Notes under the pieces: generated by a model
Database searches by the model: none
What the model was told of the DNA's origin: nothing
Seen by the model: the letters and a program-made list of their open reading frames with translations, nothing else
Program-made: the position numbers and the translations under genes
Shown here: positions 55,405 to 64,000 of the stretch, in pieces
Position numbering within the stretch: position 1 is the stretch's first letter
Layout of the letters: the number at the start of each line of letters is the position of its first letter
Assembly (NCBI RefSeq): GCF_029028005.1
Contig: NZ_JAOTPO010000010.1
Span: 62,001-126,000, forward strand
Direction: 5' to 3'
Origin: Alkalihalobacterium chitinilyticum
Lineage (GTDB): Bacteria; Bacillota; Bacilli; Bacillales; Bacillaceae_F
Length of the DNA: 64,000 nucleotides

Positions 55405-58400
55405 ATGCAAACAGTTGAAATTTATCGTCCAAAACACGCAGTACGTTTTGTAACAGCTTCAAGTTTATTCGATGGACACGATGCATCGATTAATATTATG
55501 AGACGTATTATTCAAGCGAGTGGGGCAGAGGTTATTCACTTAGGACATAACCGCTCGGTTGAAGAAGTAGTTGAAGCGGCTATTCAAGAAGATGTACAAG
55601 GAATAGCGATCTCGTCTTACCAAGGCGGTCACATGGAGTACTTCAAATACATGTATGACTTACTGCAAGAAAAAGGTGCAGGCCACATTCGCATTTACGG
55701 CGGCGGTGGTGGAGTAATCACGCCTCCAGAAATTAAAGAATTACACGAGTATGGAATTACACGTATTTTCTCTCCAGAAGACGGGCGTCAACATGGTCTT
55801 CAAGGAATGATCAACGGAATGCTTGAAGATTGTGACTTCCCAACAGTACGTGACCTTTCTGATGAAGTCGATCAACTAAAAGAAAAAAATGCTCGTGCGG
55901 TTGCAAGACTGATCTCTCTAGCGGAGCAACAAGCAGTAGGTTTAAATGAAGCTGCAGCAACAGCAGAGAAAACATTAAATGAACTGAAGCAAATGACGCA
56001 AAACGTTCCGGTTCTTGGAATTACAGGAACAGGTGGAGCAGGTAAAAGTTCATTAACAGACGAAATCGTTCGTCGTTTTCTAAATGAATTCCCAGAGAAA
56101 ACAATCGCTATCCTTTCTATCGACCCTACAAAACAAAAAACAGGCGGAGCACTACTAGGTGACCGTATTCGTATGAATTCGATTAACACGCCACGTGTGT
56201 TCATGCGTAGTTTAGCAACAAGAAGCTCAAGAAGTGAGATTTCGGAAAGTATTCAAGATGCAATTAACGTAGCAAAGGCAGCAGGATATGATCTTGTAAT
56301 CGTTGAGACGAGCGGAATTGGTCAAGGGGATGCTGAAATCACAGAGATTTCTGATGTAGCGATGTACGTGATGACAAGTGAGTTCGGAGCGCCTACACAG
56401 CTTGAAAAAATCGATATGATTGATTTTGCTGATCTGATTGCGATCAATAAATTTGAACGTAAAGGTTCTGAAGATGCACTTCGCCACGTTCGTAAACAAT
56501 ATCAACGCAGCCGTAACTTATTCGATCAAGACTTAGAAAGCATGCCTGTATACGGTACGATTGCAAGCCAATTCAATGACATTGGTACAAACACATTATT
56601 TAAAGCGATCGTTGATACGTTAAATACAAAGTGTGGAACAGACTGGGTAACAAACATTGAAACAAGTAAAGATGTGGTGAAGGATAACTTAATCATTCCA
56701 CCAGACAGAACACACTACTTACGTGAAATCGTACAATCGATTCGTGAGTATAAAAAAGTAACAGAAGAGCAAGTTGAAATCGCTCGCAAGTTATTCCAAA
56801 TTACAGGAACCATCTCAGCTCTTGAAGAAGTAGGAAATGCGGACGAGAGCGTTATCGCTCAACTTGAGCAAACGAAAGCACACTACGAAAACAAGCTTGA
56901 TCCACAAGCAAAAGAGATTCTTGATAACTGGGAAAGCTTGAAAGAGAAATATTCTGGAGACTCTTTCGTTACGAAAATCCGTGACAAAGAAATTGTGACA
57001 GAACTGACTACAGAAAGCTTATCTGGTTTAAAAATTCCTAAAGTAGCACTACCTAAGTTTAAAGACTGGGGCGAAATTTTAAATTGGTCCATGAAGGAAA
57101 ACGTTCCTGGTTCATTCCCTTACACAGCTGGAGTATTCCCATTCAAACGCAAAGGGGAAGATCCGAAGCGTCAGTTCGCTGGTGAAGGTACACCAGAACG
57201 TACAAACCGCCGTTTCCACTACTTATCAAAAGACGACGATGCTAAACGTCTAAGTACAGCGTTTGACTCCGTTACTTTATATGGAGAAGACCCAGATTAC
57301 CGTCCAGACATTTACGGTAAAGTCGGTGAGAGTGGCGTAAGCATTTGTACACTCGATGATATGAAGAAACTATATGCTGGCTTTGATTTATGTGCGCCAT
57401 CAACGTCTGTTTCAATGACAATTAATGGTCCAGCGCCGATCATTTTAGCGATGTTTATGAATACAGCAATTGAGCAGCAATTACAAAAGTTTGAAGAAGA
57501 AAAAGGTAGAAAAGCAACAGCAGAAGAAGTAGCTCAAGTGAAGGAATATACACTTCAAACGGTTCGTGGTACGGTTCAAGCTGATATTTTAAAAGAAGAC
57601 CAAGGACAAAACACGTGTATCTTCTCAACAGAATTTGCTCTTCGTATGATGGGTGACATTCAACAATACTTCATCGATCAAAAAGTAAGAAACTACTATT
57701 CGGTATCGATCTCAGGCTATCACATTGCTGAAGCTGGAGCGAACCCAATCAGTCAGCTTGCGTTTACACTAGCTAACGGCTTTACTTATGTAGAGTACTA
57801 CTTAAGCCGCGGAATGAGCATTGACGATTTTGCTCCAAACCTATCATTCTTCTTTAGTAACGGTTTAGACCCTGAGTATACAGTAATCGGCCGTGTCGCT
57901 CGTCGTATTTGGGCAACGGTTATGAAGAAAAAATATGTTGCAAATGAGCGCAGCCAGAAGTTAAAGTACCACATCCAAACTTCAGGTCGTTCATTACATG
58001 CTCAGGAAATTGATTTTAATGATATTCGTACAACGCTTCAAGCGTTAATGGCGATCTACGATAACTGTAACTCGTTACACACGAATGCATACGATGAAGC
58101 GATCACAACACCAACAGAAGAATCAGTTCGTCGTGCGATGGCGATTCAAATGATCATTACAAAAGAGTTAGGACTTGCGAAAAACGAAAACTCACTTCAA
58201 GGTTCATACATCATTGATGAGTTAACAGATTTAGTGGAAGAAGCAGTACTTCGCGAGTTAGAAAGCATCAATGACCGCGGCGGCGTGTTAGGTGCAATGG
58301 AAACACAGTACCAACGTTCGAAAATTCAAGAAGAGTCGATGCACTATGAAATGCAAAAACATACAGGTGAATTACCAATCATCGGTGTAAACACGTATAT

Positions 58401-58668
58401 TAATCCAAATCAACCAGAAGAAGAAGAGTTTGAAATGGAATTAGCACGTGCAACGAAAGAAGAAAAAGAGCAGCAAATTGCGAACTTAAGAGCGTTCCAA
58501 GAGAGCCATAAAGACGAATCAGCGGCTGCTTTAAAACGTCTGCAAGAAACAGCAATGAGCGGCGGAAACATCTTTGCTGAGTTGATGGAGACTGTTAAAG
58601 TAGCGAGTCTTGGCCAAATCACATCAGCATTATATCAAGTCGGTGGCCAATACCGTCGTAACATGTAA
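55405..58668 (+). CDS. icmF: Fused isobutyryl-CoA mutase
   Basis: A 1087-residue adenosylcobalamin-dependent enzyme interconverting isobutyryl-CoA and n-butyryl-CoA. The B12-binding domain comes first ([15 protein letters not shown], then [12 protein letters not shown]). A MeaB-like GTPase chaperone domain follows with P-loop GTGGAGKSS at about residue 208 and later [15 protein letters not shown]. The long C-terminal part is the substrate-binding mutase barrel. This single-chain order defines IcmF, as opposed to methylmalonyl-CoA mutase. AAAGGGTGG precedes ATG 55405. With the thiolase, dehydrogenases and TetR it forms a branched-acyl-CoA catabolic unit. The organism must obtain cobalamin. Confidence 0.96.
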   Translation: MQTVEIYRPKHAVRFVTASSLFDGHDASINIMRRIIQASGAEVIHLGHNRSVEEVVEAAIQEDVQGIAISSYQGGHMEYFKYMYDLLQEKGAGHIRIYGGGGGVITPPEIKELHEYGITRIFSPEDGRQHGLQGMINGMLEDCDFPTVRDLSDEVDQLKEKNARAVARLISLAEQQAVGLNEAAATAEKTLNELKQMTQNVPVLGITGTGGAGKSSLTDEIVRRFLNEFPEKTIAILSIDPTKQKTGGALLGDRIRMNSINTPRVFMRSLATRSSRSEISESIQDAINVAKAAGYDLVIVETSGIGQGDAEITEISDVAMYVMTSEFGAPTQLEKIDMIDFADLIAINKFERKGSEDALRHVRKQYQRSRNLFDQDLESMPVYGTIASQFNDIGTNTLFKAIVDTLNTKCGTDWVTNIETSKDVVKDNLIIPPDRTHYLREIVQSIREYKKVTEEQVEIARKLFQITGTISALEEVGNADESVIAQLEQTKAHYENKLDPQAKEILDNWESLKEKYSGDSFVTKIRDKEIVTELTTESLSGLKIPKVALPKFKDWGEILNWSMKENVPGSFPYTAGVFPFKRKGEDPKRQFAGEGTPERTNRRFHYLSKDDDAKRLSTAFDSVTLYGEDPDYRPDIYGKVGESGVSICTLDDMKKLYAGFDLCAPSTSVSMTINGPAPIILAMFMNTAIEQQLQKFEEEKGRKATAEEVAQVKEYTLQTVRGTVQADILKEDQGQNTCIFSTEFALRMMGDIQQYFIDQKVRNYYSVSISGYHIAEAGANPISQLAFTLANGFTYVEYYLSRGMSIDDFAPNLSFFFSNGLDPEYTVIGRVARRIWATVMKKKYVANERSQKLKYHIQTSGRSLHAQEIDFNDIRTTLQALMAIYDNCNSLHTNAYDEAITTPTEESVRRAMAIQMIITKELGLAKNENSLQGSYIIDELTDLVEEAVLRELESINDRGGVLGAMETQYQRSKIQEESMHYEMQKHTGELPIIGVNTYINPNQPEEEEFEMELARATKEEKEQQIANLRAFQESHKDESAAALKRLQETAMSGGNIFAELMETVKVASLGQITSALYQVGGQYRRNM

Positions 58669-58698
58669 GAAAGTAGAAATAACCTTTTGCAGGTAACC

Positions 58699-58763
58699 GA
58701 AGCTGACTCAATGTGTTTGCAACAGCGTAGAGCTGACAGACACCGCGAGTCAGCTTCTTTTTC
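58699..58763 (+). terminator. Terminator of icmF
   Basis: GAAGCTGACTC (58699-58709) pairs with GAGTCAGCTTC (58747-58757) around a 37-base loop, followed by TTTTTC. Confidence 0.8.
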
Positions 58764-58899
58764 AGCTTAGGGGCCTGGATCTCGTTTAACTGGGGTTGAA
58801 GCCCGGCTTCAACGTGTTAGTATATTAGATTGCTCACTTGTAATCGACTAATTGGATGAAAATTTTTGTGATTATATATAGGAGCGCTGGACATACTTT

Positions 58900-59012
58900 G
58901 GACAATAAAATCACGAATTCGGACAATAAAATAAAAAATCGGACAATAAACTTTCCAATTTAGACAATAAAACTAAAAATCGGACAATAAATACTTCGAT
59001 TCGGACAATAAA
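58900..59012. repeat. Phased GGACAATAAA array (6 copies, 20-21 bp period)
   Basis: (G/A)GACAATAAA starts at 58900, 58921, 58941, 58962, 58982 and 59003: steps 21, 20, 21, 20, 21. It is the reverse complement of the motif at 6573. It lies between icmF and rpoE. Confidence 0.9.
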
Positions 59013-59441
59013 CTAAAACTACAAACCAGATCACTCTTGGATCTAAGACTTACAAAGTCAAAATACAGTCAATTGAACACCAGTACCCAATAAAATTTAC
59101 TATAATCAGCAAAAAATAAAAAACTGACAACTATTTCGACAGCTGTTTCACGTATCTGCCAATTGGAACCACAAACTGCAATACAACAATTAACGAAGTC
59201 CTCGCGTCAAGTAGTAGATTTTAGAATTTTTTTTAACATTTCTAGCATATTACCTTAAAATATGTTTATAATGAAAAGTATGATTTTTTATATACTTAAA
59301 GGAGACTGAACTTCTTTTAACGAATGATATGTAAGAAAAGCCAACGACTTTCACTATTCTCGGTGTTAAAGCGTGTTTTTCTACCAGCTAAACTAGAACA
59401 TTACATAATAGATGAACGAAATGACAAAGGAGTGCGTGAGT
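59013..59441. promoter_or_regulatory. rpoE upstream region with candidate promoter
   Basis: TTAACA (59233-59238) and TAAAAT (59256-59261) are 17 bases apart and would give a leader of about 170 bases. A second TATAAT at 59267 is close by. Nothing else recognisable. Confidence 0.55.
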
Positions 59442-59960
59442 ATGAGTATTAGTGCATACAGCCGTGAAGAACTAGAAGAACTATCAATGGTTGAAGTGGC
59501 CTATCATGTTTTAAAAGAAAATAAACAACAAACTTTTAATTATTTTGACTTACTAAACCGAGTAGTAGAACTAAAAGGTATGTCAGAAGAAGAAAAGAAA
59601 AAGCGCATCTCATACCTCTATACAGATTTAAACGTCGACGGCCGATTTATGTGTATTGGTAATAACGAATGGGGCCTTAAGGCGTGGTATCCAATTGAAA
59701 AAATTGAAGAAGATATCATTACAGCTAAGCCGCGTAAAAAAGCGAAAGCAACTGAAGAAGATGACTTCGAAGTTGATGAAGAGTTCGAGGATTTCGAAGA
59801 TGAATTTGAAGAAATCGAAGATGAGCTGGATGAATTAGCTGATAATGAAGACAGCGAAGATTTTGAAGAGGAAGATTTAGATGGCTTCTCGGATGATGAA
59901 GAGGAAGAATTTGAAGAAGAAGATGAAGACGCTGCCGAAGAGGACGATGAATTAAGTTAA
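59442..59960 (+). CDS. rpoE: RNA polymerase delta subunit
   Basis: A 172-residue delta subunit, which raises RNA polymerase recycling and promoter selectivity in Gram-positives. The N-terminal folded domain (SREELEELSMVEVAYHVLKENKQ) occupies about 1-95; the rest is a very acidic disordered tail of Asp/Glu/Phe repeats. ATG 59442 follows AAAGGAGTG; a longer frame from 59412 is unlikely. It lies before pyrG as in other Bacillus. Confidence 0.96.
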   Translation: MSISAYSREELEELSMVEVAYHVLKENKQQTFNYFDLLNRVVELKGMSEEEKKKRISYLYTDLNVDGRFMCIGNNEWGLKAWYPIEKIEEDIITAKPRKKAKATEEDDFEVDEEFEDFEDEFEEIEDELDELADNEDSEDFEEEDLDGFSDDEEEEFEEEDEDAAEEDDELS

Positions 59961-60022
59961 CAGTCATTCATTGAAAACAGACGAGCCAATCAACAAAAGT
60001 TAGGAATAAAACATATATAATA

Positions 60023-60063
60023 TTGACTTTTCTTGTCGAACTAGGTAAAATCATTTTTGGGCT
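60023..60063 (+). promoter_or_regulatory. pyrG promoter with GGGCT initiation site
   Basis: TTGACT (60023-60028) and TAAAAT (60046-60051), 17 bases apart, followed 8 bases on by GGGCT (60059-60063). Starting with three G's before the first C is the feature that permits CTP-sensitive reiterative transcription in B. subtilis pyrG. Confidence 0.85.
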
Positions 60064-60108
60064 ATTGAAGAAGAATTAAATATTCGAATATATATAAACT
60101 GTAGTTTT

Positions 60109-60160
60109 AACAAAAGTGAGCGCCCCCTTTTTAGGGAGAAGTCTCACTTTTGTTTTTTTA
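60109..60160 (+). terminator. pyrG leader attenuator
   Basis: AACAAAAGTGAG (60109-60120) pairs with CTCACTTTTGTT (60143-60154), followed by a T-run. The 5' side of the loop is CGCCCCCTTTTT, a pyrimidine tract that a 5' poly-G extension could pair with to prevent the terminator. Confidence 0.85.
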
Positions 60161-60279
60161 TTGGGTTCTTTCACCAATACAAGGATATACTAACCGACAT
60201 ACAGTTACATATTGAGCCAACCGATAAATGGAATTTATTTTTAATTTTTTTACAGATAAATATTTTTCAAAAGGGGTAG

Positions 60280-61923
<1,644 letters not shown>

Positions 61924-61956
61924 GAGCTGAATAAGGCCGAATTTTATATTTAAGCG

Positions 61957-61998
61957 AAAAAACGAGTAAGATCCCTGTGATCCTACTCGTTTTTTTTA
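61957..61998. terminator. Terminator of pyrG
   Basis: AAAAAACGAGTA and GATC pair with GATC and TACTCGTTTTTT, bidirectional with A- and T-runs. Confidence 0.9.
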
Positions 61999-62042
61999 TT
62001 TTTTTGCTGGGAATCCGGTTTGGCGACGAAGAAGCATAAAGT

Positions 62043-62152
62043 TATCGGCCCAATTGCACCAGATATCGGCGTAACTTTTAATATATCGACGAAGTCGCAA
62101 CAGATATCGGCGAAATTTCTACTATATCGGCGAAACTGCATCACATATCGGC
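62043..62152. repeat. Phased TATCGGC array (6 copies, 20-21 bp period)
   Basis: TATCGGC (once TATCGAC) begins at 62043, 62064, 62084, 62105, 62125 and 62146: steps 21, 20, 21, 20, 21. Intervening sequence varies. It fills the convergent spacer between pyrG and ywjG. Confidence 0.9.
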
Positions 62153-62203
62153 GTAACGCTAAATAGAAGCTCAATTGCTATCTAGAACGTTCTGCAGCAC
62201 CGA

Positions 62204-62740
62204 TCACTCATACTCAGCTAAAATATCTGTTGTAGTTAAGTGAAGGCAATGAAAGACAAACAGCGCAAGAAGAGCTGTGGGCGTTCCGATACGGGAGCCG
62301 TCATCGGTAGGAACCATTGGACTAGCTTGTAATTGAAACGTCAGGTCAGTTAAAGAATGTAACCCGCCGTCATCATCCTGGTCTTCCTTCGTTTCACCGA
62401 GGACTGCAATAAACGATTTATTTTTAGCTGTTATTGCATGGGCGATTTCCAGTGCCTTTTCATCGTGGCTGGAAGGTGAGAAGATGAAAGTGGTATCTTG
62501 ATCCTCTAAAAGGGGTAAATCCTCCACGCTTTCAATTACTTTTACATTTTCAAAGCTGTCGATGCCATCTATAAACTGAGGAATAACACTTTTCATTTCT
62601 CCTGAAGCAAATAAATAAAGAGAATGTCCACTGACCACTGATTGGGCCATCATACGGCTGCAATCCTCAATCAATTCCTCGTGCTTTTCTTTTAACGACT
62701 TCATTTTTCCACTTAATTGCGTTGTAAATATTTGTATCAT
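62204..62740 (-). CDS. ywjG: DUF2529 protein YwjG
   Basis: A 178-residue SIS-like protein of the DUF2529 family. SLYLFASGEMKSV and TFIFSPSSHDEKALEIAHAI resemble the phosphosugar-binding turns of SIS domains. ATG 62740 follows AGAGGAG at 9 bases; the TTG two codons earlier is too close. Divergent from spo0F, as in B. subtilis. Function unknown. Confidence 0.9.
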   Translation of the reverse strand: MIQIFTTQLSGKMKSLKEKHEELIEDCSRMMAQSVVSGHSLYLFASGEMKSVIPQFIDGIDSFENVKVIESVEDLPLLEDQDTTFIFSPSSHDEKALEIAHAITAKNKSFIAVLGETKEDQDDDGGLHSLTDLTFQLQASPMVPTDDGSRIGTPTALLALFVFHCLHLTTTDILAEYE

Positions 62741-62796
62741 TTTCAATACTCCTCTAATTCTTTCAAATAATTTTTCTCATTGAATATAACCAAAAA

Positions 62797-62824
62797 AGAG
62801 GAAAATCACAAATGTATAGAGAAT
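62797..62824 (+). promoter_or_regulatory. Sigma-H promoter of spo0F
   Basis: AGAGGAAAA (62797-62805) and AGAGAAT (62818-62824), 12 bases apart, match the sigma-H consensus RNAGGAWWW-N11/12-RNNGAAT completely. spo0F is a known sigma-H target. Confidence 0.85.
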
Positions 62825-62896
62825 ATAAATAATTGGATTAAACAGTATTTTAAGAATAAAACCTAAAATATAGATAACCAACAGGAGGGTAAACCA

Positions 62897-63271
62897 TTGC
62901 CAAAAAAAATATTAGTCGTAGACGATCAGTATGGAATTCGTGTGTTATTAAATGAAATTCTTCAAAAAGATGGGTATACAATGTTTCAGGCTGCTAACGG
63001 AGTTCAAGCGCTGAAAATCGTGGAAGAGGAAGTGCCGGACCTCGTTTTATTAGATATGAAAATTCCAGGAATGGATGGACTTGAAATTCTTAAACGTATT
63101 AAGGAAATTAAACCGCATGTCGATGTGATGATGATGACGGCGTACGGAGAATTGAATATGATCAATGAGGCACTAAACCTAGGAGCGATTAATCACTTCG
63201 CTAAGCCTTTCGATATTGACGATGTGCGTAATGTTATTAAAGAGAACTTCAAGTCAAAAAATATTGGATAG
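62897..63271 (+). CDS. spo0F: Sporulation phosphorelay response regulator Spo0F
   Basis: A 124-residue single-domain receiver that takes phosphate from sporulation kinases and passes it to Spo0B. The acidic pair is in VVDDQ, the phosphorylation site is Asp53 in [11 protein letters not shown], Thr81 follows, and Lys103 is in FAKPFD. There is no output domain. TTG 62897 follows AGGAGGG. The PAS kinase at 22682 is a possible phosphate donor. Confidence 0.96.
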   Translation: MPKKILVVDDQYGIRVLLNEILQKDGYTMFQAANGVQALKIVEEEVPDLVLLDMKIPGMDGLEILKRIKEIKPHVDVMMMTAYGELNMINEALNLGAINHFAKPFDIDDVRNVIKENFKSKNIG

Positions 63272-63309
63272 ACAAAAATTCGCCTTAAAGAATTAACACA
63301 GTCTCCTTT

Positions 63310-63337
63310 TTTACAAAAAGCATTGTTATGCTATAAT
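63310..63337 (+). promoter_or_regulatory. Candidate promoter of fbaA
   Basis: TTTACA (63310-63315) and TATAAT (63332-63337), 16 bases apart, with a leader of about 160 bases. Confidence 0.65.
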
Positions 63338-63502
63338 GGGTTACGGTCATATTACGCTTACCAGTCATGGAAATGATTTGAATACATATTATTGGTTTTG
63401 GATATTTTTTTCTCATTAAGGGTATCTTGAAAAAGAATTTACCCGCGAATATCGGTAAGTTAAGATGGCTAGATGTAGCTTTAATTTAAGGAGGATGAAG
63501 AA

Positions 63503-64000
63503 ATGCCTTTAGTTTCAATGACAGAAATGCTTAATAAAGCAAAGGCTGAAAAGTACGCTGTTGGACAATTTAACTTAAATAACTTGGAGTTTACTCAAGC
63601 GATTTTATTAGCGGCTGAAGAAGAAAAATCTCCAGTCATTTGTGGAGTATCTGAAGGTGCTGCTCGCTATATGGGTGGCTTCAAAACAATTGTAAATATG
63701 GTGAAATCTTTAATGGAAGAGTACAATGTTACGGTTCCAGTAGCAATTCACTTAGACCATGGATCTAGCTTCGAAAAGTGTGTAGAGGCTATTCACGCTG
63801 GATTCACTTCCGTTATGATCGACGGCTCTCACCACCCGCTTGAAGAAAACATCGCTATCACAAAACAAGTTGTTGCTGTTGCACATGCTCTCGGAGTATC
63901 TGTAGAAGCTGAACTTGGACGTATCGGTGGTCAAGAAGATGATTTAATCGTTGATGAAGCAGAAGCAGCATACGCGATTCCATCTGAGTGTGAGCAATTA
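63503..64000 (+). CDS. fbaA: Class II fructose-bisphosphate aldolase (3' end cut off by the window)
   Basis: The first 166 codons are visible. The enzyme splits fructose 1,6-bisphosphate into two triose phosphates and is zinc-dependent. [11 protein letters not shown] gives the catalytic Asp and a zinc His; [15 protein letters not shown] and [13 protein letters not shown] are the next conserved blocks. AAGGAGG precedes ATG 63503. The spo0F-fbaA order is that of B. subtilis. Confidence 0.97.
   Translation, partial: MPLVSMTEMLNKAKAEKYAVGQFNLNNLEFTQAILLAAEEEKSPVICGVSEGAARYMGGFKTIVNMVKSLMEEYNVTVPVAIHLDHGSSFEKCVEAIHAGFTSVMIDGSHHPLEENIAITKQVVAVAHALGVSVEAELGRIGGQEDDLIVDEAEAAYAIPSECEQL

Noticed and set aside
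58900-59012. Possible CRISPR array
   Set aside because: Repeats are only 10 bp with about 10 bp between them; CRISPR repeats are 23-50 bp with spacers of similar length, and no cas gene is present.

Overview
This is a chromosomal stretch of an endospore-forming member of the Bacillaceae. Spore genes (gerQ, cwlJ, pbpG, spo0F), AGGAGG-type ribosome binding sites, frequent TTG/GTG starts and TTGACA/TATAAT promoters all point there. Much of the gene order resembles, from memory, the ywd-ywf-ywh-ywi-ywj part of the Bacillus subtilis chromosome: ung, ywdI, ywdK, gerQ, hemQ, pta, lipL, ywfO, ywgA, ywhB, ywhD, pbpG, speE, speB, ywiB, argS, clsB, fadF, acyl-CoA dehydrogenases, rpoE, pyrG, ywjG, spo0F and fbaA. 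No rRNA, tRNA, prophage, insertion sequence or CRISPR array was found.

Region 1 (1-12.2 kb) holds a truncated GAF-type histidine kinase, a glutaminyl-tRNA synthetase (unexpected in a Bacillus), a LOG-family phosphoribohydrolase, a fatty acid desaturase, a preQ1-I riboswitch ahead of queF, a cold-shock protein, the DEAD-box helicase cshA, glnA and the bacillithiol pair bshB2-yojF. Region 2 (12.4-20 kb) has a kinase without a neighbouring response regulator, an inositol-phosphatase-family protein, ung, and a nitrogen cluster: amtB, a DUF294 nucleotidyltransferase, a DEDDh exonuclease and a GlnR/TnrA-like regulator. The glnA and amtB promoters share the same paired operator architecture. Region 3 (20-31.5 kb) holds pepF, a PAS kinase overlapping ywdI, ywdK, the spore pair gerQ/cwlJ, hemQ, an enoyl-CoA hydratase under a FadR-like operator, pta, lipL and a methyltransferase.

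Region 4 (31.6-46.7 kb) covers ywfO-ywgA, a tautomerase, ywhD, pbpG, the polyamine genes speE-speB, ywiB-argS, a XapX miniprotein, a hydrolase, a PerR-boxed P1B-4 ATPase (PfeT type) and cardiolipin synthase. Region 5 (47-58.7 kb) is a fatty/branched acyl-CoA catabolism block: fadF, then thiolase, hydroxyacyl-CoA dehydrogenase, two acyl-CoA dehydrogenases, a TetR regulator and the fused isobutyryl-CoA mutase icmF. Region 6 (59-64 kb) has rpoE, pyrG with a CTP-sensing attenuator, ywjG, spo0F with a sigma-H promoter, and the start of fbaA.

The most unusual material is in the spacers. Four intergenic arrays of short motifs with three unrelated sequences all repeat every 20-21 bp, about two helical turns. 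Three further loci carry four copies of a 23-bp element arranged forward-forward-reverse-reverse, with like-oriented copies 50-51 bp apart, about five turns. Two more dispersed families are present: GGTGCC hairpins that often act as terminators, and a long two-module GC-rich repeat.
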